A stretch of 8,106 nt of DNA from Acidobacteriota bacterium. Lineage in GTDB: Bacteria > Acidobacteriota > Polarisedimenticolia > J045. The notes under the pieces are model-generated. The model saw only the letters and a program-made list of their open reading frames with translations, was not told where the DNA came from and ran no database searches. The stretch covers positions 1,141,455 through 1,149,560 of the forward strand of contig CP070706.1 of the NCBI GenBank assembly GCA_020350085.1. The letters run 5' to 3'. The translations under genes were made by a program, and so were the position numbers. Positions 1 to 6,628 of this stretch are shown piece by piece (positions within the stretch are counted from its first letter, which is position 1; each line of letters starts with the position of its first letter).

Positions 1-1
1 C

Positions 2-874
2 GTCGAACAGACAATTTTGAGATACGGCAATCAGGGACTTCTCCCGCTTCACATGTCCCGAAAGATGACTGAGAATTCTGTTTTATTTGCCCAGGCCGGC
101 GGGTTGGCGGCGGCCGACGGCGGCACGTTCCTGCTCGTCGAGATCGGCGAGCTGGACCCGCGCAACCAGGTCAAGCTGCTTCGCGTGCTGCAGGATCGCA
201 CGTACGAAGCTGTAGGATCGAGCGTCACGCGCCGGCTCGACGTGCGCGTCATCTCGGCGACGAACCGCGACCTGCACCAGGCGGTCAACGACGGGATGTT
301 TCGCGAGGACCTGCTGTACCGCATCAACCTGATCACGCTGCATCTTCCGTCCCTCTCACAGCGCAAACACGACATTCCGCTGCTCGCACGGCACTTTCTC
401 ACGCGCGCCACGACGGCATTCGGCAGGTCCGAGGGGCCGAGCGAGATTGCACCGGAAGCGCTGGCTTGGCTCGAAGCGCAGCACTGGCCGGGCAACGTGC
501 GCCAGCTCGAGCAGTTCCTGGCACGCAGTGTACTGGTGGCCGATAGCTCCAAGCTCGATCTTGCCGTATGCGAGCGGCTGGCCGCGATGGATGCCGCGGA
601 AACCGACCGCGATCAGCTGCCGCCGGTGGGACGCATGACGATGGAGGAAGTGGAAAAGGCGATGATCGAGAAGAGCCTGCGCCACCACGGCGGCAACATC
701 AGTAAGGCCGCAGAATCGTTGGGCCTCAGCCGTGCGCCGCTCTACCGGCGGCTGGAGAAACACCGGATTACGCCGAGACGCTGCGTCTCAAGTTCGTGGC
801 CTACCTCGTCACGCTGCATGTCGTCTTCGCATCGTGCGCCGTATGGTTCCTGCGCGACCGGCGCGTCTGGCTGA
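2..874 (+). CDS. Sigma-54-dependent Fis-family response regulator, 3' part, probably degenerate
   Basis: This is the C-terminal part of an NtrC-type activator, which uses ATP hydrolysis to remodel sigma-54 RNA polymerase. The frame is open to the left edge; a TTG at 17 is only a nominal start. Recognisable AAA+ sequence begins near nt 95 (AAADGGTF). It continues through the Walker B region (nt 128-142), sensor I (ATNRDL, about 257-274), FREDLLYRIN, and sensor II (WPGNVRQLEQ, from nt 485). A Fis-type helix-turn-helix (GGNISKAAESLGLSR) follows at about nt 635-769. Oddities are as follows. The Walker B strand reads FLLVE where the family has FLDE. The GAFTGA sigma-54 contact loop expected about 20 residues upstream is absent. 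The first ~90 nt are much poorer in GC. After LEKHRI the frame runs on for about 35 Ser/Arg/Cys-rich residues that overlap the kinase gene out of frame. Any receiver domain and Walker A lie outside the window. Family identity is secure; function as an activator is doubtful. Confidence 0.8.
   Translation, partial: VEQTILRYGNQGLLPLHMSRKMTENSVLFAQAGGLAAADGGTFLLVEIGELDPRNQVKLLRVLQDRTYEAVGSSVTRRLDVRVISATNRDLHQAVNDGMFREDLLYRINLITLHLPSLSQRKHDIPLLARHFLTRATTAFGRSEGPSEIAPEALAWLEAQHWPGNVRQLEQFLARSVLVADSSKLDLAVCERLAAMDAAETDRDQLPPVGRMTMEEVEKAMIEKSLRHHGGNISKAAESLGLSRAPLYRRLEKHRITPRRCVSSSWPTSSRCMSSSHRAPYGSCATGASG
775..789. repeat. Perfect 6-bp inverted repeat at the regulator/kinase junction
   Basis: GAGACG (775-780), loop CTG, CGTCTC (784-789). 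The hairpin ends 6 nt before the kinase GTG start and sits exactly where the regulator frame leaves its conserved C-terminus. It could modulate translational coupling, mark an old small insertion, or be coincidental. Confidence 0.5.
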
Positions 875-2088
875 TCGCCGTCGAGCTGTTCTTCGTCGTG
901 TCGCTGGGCGTGGGCGTCTACCTCGTGCGCGCGTACTTCGCTCCGCTGAAGTCGATCGAAAGCGGCGCTCAGTACCTGCGCGACGGCGAGTACACGACGC
1001 GCTTCACACCGACCGGGCAAGCAGACATGGACCGGCTGTTGGACGTCTACAACTGCATGGCCGACCGATTGCGTGAGGAACGGATCCACAACGAGGAGCA
1101 GGAGCAGCTGTTGCGCAAGGTGATGGCCGCATCACCGGGTGGCGTGATCACTCTGGACGTGGACGGCAAGGTGGACTCCGTCAACCCAGCCGCCGAAGCC
1201 CTGCTCCAGGCGGACGCGAAAGAGATGATCGGCCAGCCCCTCGACGCGCTCGGAACGCCGCTCGCTCGGCAGCTCGCGGAAGTCCCGCCGGACCACTCGC
1301 GGCTGGTGCCGGTGCGTGGACGCCATCGTGTGCGCTGCCAGGCAGCGAGCTTCATGGACCGCGGCTTTCCCCGAAAGTTTCTGATTCTGGACGAGCTGAC
1401 CGACGAGCTGCACCGCACGGAAAAGCAGGCCTACGAGAAGCTGATCCGCATGATGAGCCACGAGGTCAACAACACCAGCGGCGCCGTGCAGTCTTTGTTG
1501 CAGTCCTGCCTGGCGTATCGGCGGCAGCTGACCGACGGGGATCGCGAGGACTTTGCCAAGGCGCTCGAGATGGCGATCCAGCGCACGGCGCACCTCGACG
1601 AGTTCATGCGCGGGTTCGCCAATGTCGTACGTCTGCCGCGGCCTGCGCTGCAGCCGACGAATCCGTGGGAGATTGCGTTGCAGGTCGGGCTGCTGTTTCG
1701 CGATGGCAGCCACGGGGGAACGGTCACATGGCGGGAAGAGATCGAACCGAACCTGCCAAGTGTTCCTTGCGATCCGGTGCAGATGGAGCAAGCGCTGCTC
1801 AACGTAATCAAGAATGCGGTGGAAGCGATCCAGGCCACGGGGGGTCTGGGTGAGATCGTCGTGCGCGGCGGCCGAAGAGGTCGGCGTGCTTTCTTGTCAG
1901 TGGCCGACTCGGGCTCTGGCCTGTCGCCCGAGGTGCAGGCTCAGTTGTTCACTCCTTTCTATACGACGCGCGAGAACGGCCAGGGCATCGGCTTGACGAT
2001 GGTGCAGGAGATCTTGCTCGCCCACGGCTTCGATTTCACGCTCGAAAACCGGCCCAGCGGCGGCGCCGAGTTCACCATTCTCTTTTGA
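796..2088 (+). CDS. Membrane sensor histidine kinase (HAMP-PAS-HisKA-HATPase)
   Basis: A 430-residue NtrB/NtrY-like kinase expected to autophosphorylate on His and pass phosphate to the regulator encoded upstream. Two hydrophobic segments (about residues 2-18 and 24-46) are joined by only a few charged residues, so there is no periplasmic sensor domain. A HAMP-like stretch follows (about 47-100), then a PAS domain (about 105-200). The H-box is MSHEVNN, with phospho-accepting His222. The ATPase domain has N-box LNVIKNAVEAI (N336, N340), G1 DSGSGL (371-376), F-box FTPFYTT and G2 GQGIGL (395-400), so all catalytic motifs are intact. The start is a GTG at 796, the only standard start codon after an in-frame stop at 703-705. 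No Shine-Dalgarno sequence is evident, which suggests translational coupling to the overlapping regulator. In-frame sequence just upstream (LRLKF) looks like the natural lead into the first membrane helix, so the true N-terminus may lie a few codons earlier, for example at the CTG at 781. It ends in TGA, 187 nt before the protease gene. Confidence 0.92.
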   Translation: MAYLVTLHVVFASCAVWFLRDRRVWLIAVELFFVVSLGVGVYLVRAYFAPLKSIESGAQYLRDGEYTTRFTPTGQADMDRLLDVYNCMADRLREERIHNEEQEQLLRKVMAASPGGVITLDVDGKVDSVNPAAEALLQADAKEMIGQPLDALGTPLARQLAEVPPDHSRLVPVRGRHRVRCQAASFMDRGFPRKFLILDELTDELHRTEKQAYEKLIRMMSHEVNNTSGAVQSLLQSCLAYRRQLTDGDREDFAKALEMAIQRTAHLDEFMRGFANVVRLPRPALQPTNPWEIALQVGLLFRDGSHGGTVTWREEIEPNLPSVPCDPVQMEQALLNVIKNAVEAIQATGGLGEIVVRGGRRGRRAFLSVADSGSGLSPEVQAQLFTPFYTTRENGQGIGLTMVQEILLAHGFDFTLENRPSGGAEFTILF

Positions 2089-2127
2089 GGCCGGGCCGGG
2101 GTACCCGCGCTGTGGCCACGCGGTGGA

Positions 2128-2144
2128 CCCGTCACACGAACGGG
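2128..2144 (+). terminator. Weak terminator-like hairpin after the kinase gene
   Basis: CCCGT (2128-2132), a 7-nt loop and ACGGG (2140-2144) lie 40 nt after the kinase stop. A second small inverted repeat (CCAC-GCG-GTGG, 2116-2126) directly precedes it. Only a scattered T-rich stretch (near 2153-2161) follows, not a proper T tract, so intrinsic termination is tentative. Confidence 0.25.
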
Positions 2145-2165
2145 CGCGGTAGCTTTCGTTTGAGC

Positions 2166-2175
2166 TCACGCGTGA
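2166..2175. promoter_or_regulatory. 10-bp perfect palindrome, candidate operator
   Basis: TCACGCGTGA is a perfect palindrome about 100 nt upstream of the protease start, in the only spacer that could carry its promoter. Its form suits binding by a dimeric regulator, but a 10-bp palindrome can arise by chance and no second copy was identified. Confidence 0.2.
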
Positions 2176-2275
2176 ATCGCTCCGAAACAACGAGGGAGCC
2201 AGAATCGCGGTATCTTCGTGGCGTCACCCTCGGCTGGACGACGGCCTGCCGTCGGGGCCGACGGAGGATGTTGCC

Positions 2276-5200
2276 ATGCACTCGCGGACGGTCCTCGGTG
2301 TTGCGGTGGGGATGCTTCTGGTAACGAGTCTCGCGGCTATCGGCGTGGATGCGGACGAGCGCCTGGTCCTGCGTAGCGGTGCGCTCTCGGGCCCGCAGGA
2401 CGTGTCCTGGATTGCGCCCACTCTGCGGCTCGACGAAGCGGAGCTCGCCAGCGGGGGGCCGGCGCTGTTGAAGTTCCGCGGGTCGATCAGCCGCGCGGCC
2501 CGCGAAGAGGCGTCCGCAAGAGGTATCCGCCTCTGCGCGCCGCTCGGTCGAGGTGGGTTCCTCGCATGGCTGCCGCCCGGAGGCCTCGCGACCACATCCG
2601 GGCTCGATCGCCTCGCCTGGGCAGCACCCTATCACCCCGGTCTGAAGCTGGCTCCAGAGGTGGCGGCGGTCGGCAGCGACGATCCCCGCGACACGTTCCC
2701 GGTGACGGTGCACGTCTTTTCGCATGCCGACGTGGTCGAGCTCGCCCGGCGCCTGGAGGCACTCGGAGTCTCGCCGGTCGGCGCCGCGGCGGGCCGGCCG
2801 GCGGCGGGGCGTCTCGCAGAGCGTTGCGGCCGGCTGGTGCTGACGCCCAGTCCGGAACAGCTCGTCACCGTCAGGGACGTCATCGCCCGCTGGCCGGAAA
2901 CAGTCTGGATCGGCCGGCGTCCAACCTACCGGCTGCTCAACGACGCATCGGCCTGGGTCATGCAGTCAGGTCTGAGCGGCGGGCAGACGACGCCTGTTTA
3001 CGATCACGGGATTCTCGGCGACGGACAGGTGGTGGGCGTGCTCGATACCGGACTCGATGCCGACATGTGCTACTACCGTGACGAGCTTCTCGGTCTGCCA
3101 CCGACACACATCGGATCGGACGGAGTCGGTAGTCCGGATCCGAACCAGCGGAAAGTCCTGATCGTCGACTTTCTCTGGAACCAGGACGATCCCGAGGACG
3201 TGACCGACTGGGACAGCCACGACCACGGCACGCACGTCGCCGGCTCTGTCGCCGGAGACGATCTGGCCACGCTCGGAGAGCGCGACGCCGGTGACGGGAT
3301 GGCCCCGCGAGCCAAGTTGGTCATCCAGGACGGTGGCTACCAGGTCGACGACTGCGCGGACCTGCCTGCGCTCGGTTGCCCGGTCGTGGATCTGGTCCCG
3401 ATCTTCCAGCAGGCCTATGACCAGGGCGCGCGACTGCACACGAACTCCTGGGGTGACAGGGAGAACTTCTCGCCGCCGAACATCTACTCCGACGGCTCGG
3501 AGGACGCCGACGAAGTCATGTGGACTCACCCCGACTACCTCCTGCTGTTCGCCGCGGGAAACAGCGGCCCGTCGGCCGACACGGTCGGCTCTCCGGCCAC
3601 CGCCAAGAACGTCGTGGCCGTGGGGGCCACGGCGCACGGCTCGTCGGCCGGCTCGATCGCCAGCTTCTCGTCGCGCGGCAAGACCGAAGATGGGCGCATC
3701 AAACCAGACGTCATGGCACCGGGCTCGGGCGTGGTGTCGGCCGACAACGATGGCAACGTCGAGACCGACAACTGCTCCACTCGCTCGATGAGCGGTACCA
3801 GCATGGCGTCACCGACGGCGGCCGGCCTCGCAGCGCTGGTCCGAGAATACTTCGACAAGGGCTTCTACCCCGAAGGCGCCGAGTCACCGGCCGATGCGTT
3901 CGTCCCATCAGCGGCGTTGATCAAGGCGACCCTGATCGCCTCGGCCACTCCGATGGAGAATCTCTCCTCCCCTCCGCCATCCGACGATCAAGGTTGGGGA
4001 AGGATCTTGCTCGATGATGCACTCTACTTTCCTGGCGACACGCAGCGGCTGTTCGTGGTCGACGAAGCGGAGGGCTTCGCTGCCTCCGGCGAAGAACCAC
4101 ACGAGCACTGGATCGAGGTCGTCGATAGCAGCAAACCGCTCAAGATCGTCTTGGTCTGGACCGATTACCCGTCCTCACCGGCCGCCGGCACCAACCTTGT
4201 CAACGACCTCGATCTCGAGATCGTCGATCCCGAGGGGACGACGTACCGCGGAAACAGCTTCGTGGACGGTTTCACCCCCCCCGGTGGAGCGGCTGACCGA
4301 TTGAACAACGTCGAGGTGATCAAGATCGACTCCCCAGCGGTCGGTTTCTGGAGCGTGCTGATCACGCCGCACGAGGTGCAGCAGCCAGAGCAGGCGTACG
4401 CCGTGGTGGCGACGGGAGGACTCGGCGAGGCGGAGCCGCCGGCGGCCGGAAGGGCTCGTTTCGATGGCTCGACGTACGGATGTGACGGCTTGATCGGAGC
4501 ACGGGTGATCGACGGCAACGCGATCGGACCAACCGTGACGGCTCGTGTCTGGTCGGAAACCGAGCCGGAGCCGGAAAGGATGACTCTCGAGGAGGCCGAA
4601 CCGGGGATCGGGAGATTCTTCGGAAACATCGCCTCGACTTCGGCGCCGCCCGTGCACGGCGACGATCAGGTATCGCTTACCGATGACGACACCATCTCAC
4701 TGGAGTATCTCGACGACGACGACGGCGCGGGCGGGCAGAGCATGTCGTTCGACATCGCGACAGCCGACTGCCGTGGTCCGATGATAAGCGATCTCCGAGT
4801 GGAGTCGATCACCGACCAGCGTCTGTCCGTGCGCTTCGAGACCGATGAGCCCGGGGACGCGGTCGTCGAGTGGGGACCGACTCCGACACTCGGGGAGACC
4901 GTGACCGTCAGCGAGCTGAAGACGAACCATAGCGTGATTGTCAATCGGCTCGCCCCCTGCGAGGCTTACCACCTTCGAGTGAGAAGCCACGACCGCTTCC
5001 ACAACACCGCCATCGCCGACAACGGAGGCGCTCCCCATACTCTGCACACGTGGCAGATTCCAGGGCTTTATTGGCAAGAAACGTTCGAGGGAGACGTGTC
5101 GGGGTGGACCCTCGTCGGTGAGTGGGAAGTCGGCGCTCCTCAGGGACTCGGCAACTCCTCCGGCTCGTGGCACCCCGATCCGACGCAGGCGTACAACAAC

Positions 5201-6205
5201 GTGATGAGTCTCGGTAACGATCTGTCGGGACGAGGAGACTACCCCGGCGACTACGAGCCGAACGCCTCGGAGTCGGCCCAATCACCGCCCCAGGACGCGA
5301 CCGACTGGAGCCATACCGAGCTGATCGTCCACAAACAGCTCAACGTGCACGCGGATGACAGCGCCACGATCGTGGCCTACACCGACGGGACGACACCTCT
5401 TTACGGCAATGAGTCCACGACGATCAGCGACTCGGGCTTCGAGCGGCTCCGCTTCGATATCGCCAAGTTCATCGACGGTAGGCCTTCGGTCGGCGTCGCC
5501 TTCGGTCTGGTGGCCGATGGCCAAACGCAGGCTTCCGGATGGAACATCGATGACGTCATCTTCAAGGACGGCACGCTTCCCGACTATGACGTCTGCGGCG
5601 GGTGCGGTCAGCCGCCCTCGTTTGGCGGCGCCACGGCCGCCACCGACAACGACGCCTGCGCTGCGGATGGAGTCACGGTGTCGTGGAATCGGGCTGTCTC
5701 TTGGGGCACCGGCAGCGACGGCACCTACGCGCTGTACCGTGACACTTCTTCTGGCTTCACTCCGTCCGCGGCGAACAGGATTGCCGCGGGGCTCGATGAT
5801 CTGTCCTACAACGACGCGGCGACCCCGACCGACCAGAGCCTGTACTACCTCGTCCGCGCAGAGAACGACGAGAACTGCGCTTCGGGACCGAACAACGGCG
5901 GTACCGTCGACGAGAACGAGGTCTATGCGGCGGTGAACGAAACCACGACCCAGCCGCTTCCTGCGGGCATCGACACCCTCAGCGTCGCCCTTCGCGGGCA
6001 CGTCCACGTCCGGCTCGAATGGGATGCGATCGAGCACGGCAGCGAGTACCGGATCTACCGTTCGAGCACGCCCGAGCCGGCCGACTTCGCGCAGATCGAC
6101 GCGGCGATCGACTCCGCGTACGAGGACCTCGGCGCTGGTGTGGACGGTGAGACTTGGTTCTACCTGGTCCGCGCCGCCAACGCCTGCGGACAGGAAGGGC
6201 CCTGA
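2276..6205 (+). CDS. Secreted KP-43-like subtilisin (S8) protease with multidomain C-terminal tail
   Basis: A 1309-residue exported serine endopeptidase. The ATG follows GGAGG (2263-2267) by 8 nt. A Sec signal peptide covers about residues 1-26 and a long propeptide-like region about 27-225 (ALLKFRGSISRAAREEA is typical of this group). The catalytic domain (about 240-585) holds Asp257 (VLDTGL), His317 (DHGTHVAG), oxyanion Asn429 (AAGNSGP) and Ser509 (GTSMASP), all intact. A KP-43-type beta-barrel follows at about 590-715 (NLVNDLDLEIVDPEG, NNVEVIKIDSP). Next come an Asp-rich segment (803-817), an FN3-like domain (about 834-925), and a MAM/choice-of-anchor-J-like lectin fold (about 931-1097: ETFEGDVSGW, GDYPGDYEPN, GWNIDDV). 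After a CGGCG linker there are two FN3-like modules, each ending near a YLVRA motif (1191-1195 and 1296-1300). No sorting signal or C-terminal anchor is seen. The likely role is extracellular or surface proteolysis with substrate or matrix binding by the tail. The substrate is unknown. Family assignment is firm; tail boundaries are approximate. Confidence 0.93.
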   Translation: MHSRTVLGVAVGMLLVTSLAAIGVDADERLVLRSGALSGPQDVSWIAPTLRLDEAELASGGPALLKFRGSISRAAREEASARGIRLCAPLGRGGFLAWLPPGGLATTSGLDRLAWAAPYHPGLKLAPEVAAVGSDDPRDTFPVTVHVFSHADVVELARRLEALGVSPVGAAAGRPAAGRLAERCGRLVLTPSPEQLVTVRDVIARWPETVWIGRRPTYRLLNDASAWVMQSGLSGGQTTPVYDHGILGDGQVVGVLDTGLDADMCYYRDELLGLPPTHIGSDGVGSPDPNQRKVLIVDFLWNQDDPEDVTDWDSHDHGTHVAGSVAGDDLATLGERDAGDGMAPRAKLVIQDGGYQVDDCADLPALGCPVVDLVPIFQQAYDQGARLHTNSWGDRENFSPPNIYSDGSEDADEVMWTHPDYLLLFAAGNSGPSADTVGSPATAKNVVAVGATAHGSSAGSIASFSSRGKTEDGRIKPDVMAPGSGVVSADNDGNVETDNCSTRSMSGTSMASPTAAGLAALVREYFDKGFYPEGAESPADAFVPSAALIKATLIASATPMENLSSPPPSDDQGWGRILLDDALYFPGDTQRLFVVDEAEGFAASGEEPHEHWIEVVDSSKPLKIVLVWTDYPSSPAAGTNLVNDLDLEIVDPEGTTYRGNSFVDGFTPPGGAADRLNNVEVIKIDSPAVGFWSVLITPHEVQQPEQAYAVVATGGLGEAEPPAAGRARFDGSTYGCDGLIGARVIDGNAIGPTVTARVWSETEPEPERMTLEEAEPGIGRFFGNIASTSAPPVHGDDQVSLTDDDTISLEYLDDDDGAGGQSMSFDIATADCRGPMISDLRVESITDQRLSVRFETDEPGDAVVEWGPTPTLGETVTVSELKTNHSVIVNRLAPCEAYHLRVRSHDRFHNTAIADNGGAPHTLHTWQIPGLYWQETFEGDVSGWTLVGEWEVGAPQGLGNSSGSWHPDPTQAYNNVMSLGNDLSGRGDYPGDYEPNASESAQSPPQDATDWSHTELIVHKQLNVHADDSATIVAYTDGTTPLYGNESTTISDSGFERLRFDIAKFIDGRPSVGVAFGLVADGQTQASGWNIDDVIFKDGTLPDYDVCGGCGQPPSFGGATAATDNDACAADGVTVSWNRAVSWGTGSDGTYALYRDTSSGFTPSAANRIAAGLDDLSYNDAATPTDQSLYYLVRAENDENCASGPNNGGTVDENEVYAAVNETTTQPLPAGIDTLSVALRGHVHVRLEWDAIEHGSEYRIYRSSTPEPADFAQIDAAIDSAYEDLGAGVDGETWFYLVRAANACGQEGP

Positions 6206-6251
6206 ACCGAACCTGACCGTCAACGGCGAAGCGTACCAGGACCCCGCGGGG

Positions 6252-6275
6252 GCGCCGAGTTAAGCGCCGAGTTAA
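6252..6275. repeat. 12-bp perfect tandem repeat
   Basis: GCGCCGAGTTAA occurs twice back to back (6252-6263 and 6264-6275), starting 46 nt after the protease stop. A short tandem duplication from replication slippage is the simplest explanation. Confidence 0.85.
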
Positions 6276-6294
6276 GAGTCGTGTTGTGAGTGCC

Positions 6295-6306
6295 CAGAGG
6301 CCTCTG
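6295..6306. repeat. 12-bp perfect palindrome
   Basis: CAGAGGCCTCTG is fully self-complementary, about 90 nt after the protease stop. No T tract follows, so it is not a typical intrinsic terminator. It may be a protein-binding site or chance. Confidence 0.35.
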
Positions 6307-6394
6307 CTTCTACCGGTCTTCGATGAGGGCCGATTTGGCCACTTTCATGAGAATGCCCGCGGATCCGAGAATCTTCACCCTGGATGATGGTCCG

Positions 6395-6446
6395 TCCTCT
6401 CGCGAAGCGGGCCAGGATATGCGCCCAACCCGCGAAATCCTCTCGC
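6395..6446. repeat. Separated 9-bp direct repeat with GC-rich flanks
   Basis: TCCTCTCGC occurs at 6395-6403 and again at 6438-6446. Each copy is followed by a similar AGCGGG segment (6406-6411 and 6447-6452). The CCCGCT at 6459-6464 can pair with either AGCGGG copy. With the first copy the pairing extends to GAAGCGGG (6404-6411) against CCCGCTTC (6459-6466). Confidence 0.4.
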
Positions 6447-6464
6447 AGCGGGGCTTTTCCCGCT
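6447..6464 (+). terminator. Hairpin with U-rich loop, possible weak terminator or leader structure
   Basis: AGCGGG (6447-6452), loop GCTTTT, CCCGCT (6459-6464). The T run is in the loop and not after the stem, so it does not fit a standard intrinsic terminator. The alternative long-range pairing with 6404-6411 means that two mutually exclusive folds are possible. Confidence 0.25.
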
Positions 6465-6614
6465 TCCGGTAACGAGACACACGCTCTGTGATCCGTCGCC
6501 GAGTCTCCGGCCAGCCGACCGCGCTCGAACCGGGGCGACTTAACTCACTCGAGGACCTGTTGCACGCAGCATCCCAGAGGCGTACTTCTCATGCGTCGCG
6601 GGCACAACCCGTCA

Positions 6615-6627
6615 GGGAGGAGGAAGG
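6615..6627 (+). promoter_or_regulatory. Strong ribosome-binding site that fixes the beta-helix gene start
   Basis: GGGAGGAGGAAGG is a purine-rich Shine-Dalgarno stretch directly before the ATG at 6629. It is the main reason for placing the start there and not at the in-frame GTG at 6488, which would bury the signal peptide 47 residues inside the protein. Confidence 0.8.
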
Positions 6628-6628
6628 T

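Larger units (their letters stand above)
2089..2275 (+). other. Intergenic spacer between kinase and protease genes
   Basis: 187 nt with no credible gene. It must hold the end of the two-component transcript and probably the protease promoter. It contains overlapping small inverted repeats at 2112-2144, a 10-bp palindrome at 2166-2175, and GACGGC-CT-GCCGTC at 2240-2253 just ahead of the protease ribosome-binding site. I could not find a convincing -35/-10 pair or a sigma-54 (-24/-12) promoter. Confidence 0.6.
6206..6628 (+). other. 423-nt gene-free region before the beta-helix gene
   Basis: No credible gene. A 60-codon open frame at 6290-6472 and an in-frame upstream extension of the next gene (GTG at 6488) have no ribosome-binding site and do not resemble proteins. 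The region contains a 12-bp tandem repeat, a 12-bp palindrome, a hairpin and a 9-bp direct repeat (listed separately). It probably contains the protease terminator and the promoter or 5' leader of the downstream operon, but no clear promoter box was found. Confidence 0.6.

Noticed and set aside
1132..1791. A 219-codon - strand open frame opposite the histidine kinase
   Set aside because: It overlaps the intact HisKA region with canonical motifs. The antisense translation resembles no protein and has no start context.
2211..2216. TATCTT as a -10 promoter box for the protease
   Set aside because: No acceptable -35 element lies 16-18 nt upstream, and sigma-70 consensus rules may not apply in this lineage.
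2089..2275. Sigma-54 (-24/-12) promoter for the protease, expected from the neighbouring regulator
   Set aside because: No TGGCAC-N5-TTGC-like pair was found in the spacer by eye.
4712..4727. GAC-rich triplet run as a repeat element
   Set aside because: It simply encodes the Asp-rich segment of the protease and is explained by codon choice.
5282..6223. A 313-codon open frame on the - strand opposite the protease
   Set aside because: It lies wholly antisense to a gene with clear domains. Its Arg/Val/Gly-rich translation lacks any recognisable motif, which is typical of shadow frames in high-GC DNA.
6290..6472. A 60-codon + strand open frame in the gap after the protease
   Set aside because: It begins with GTG, has no ribosome-binding site, and shows no motif, signal peptide or domain.
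6488..6628. Upstream extension of the beta-helix gene from GTG 6488
   Set aside because: It would bury a clear signal peptide 47 residues inside the protein. A strong ribosome-binding site sits directly before the ATG at 6629.
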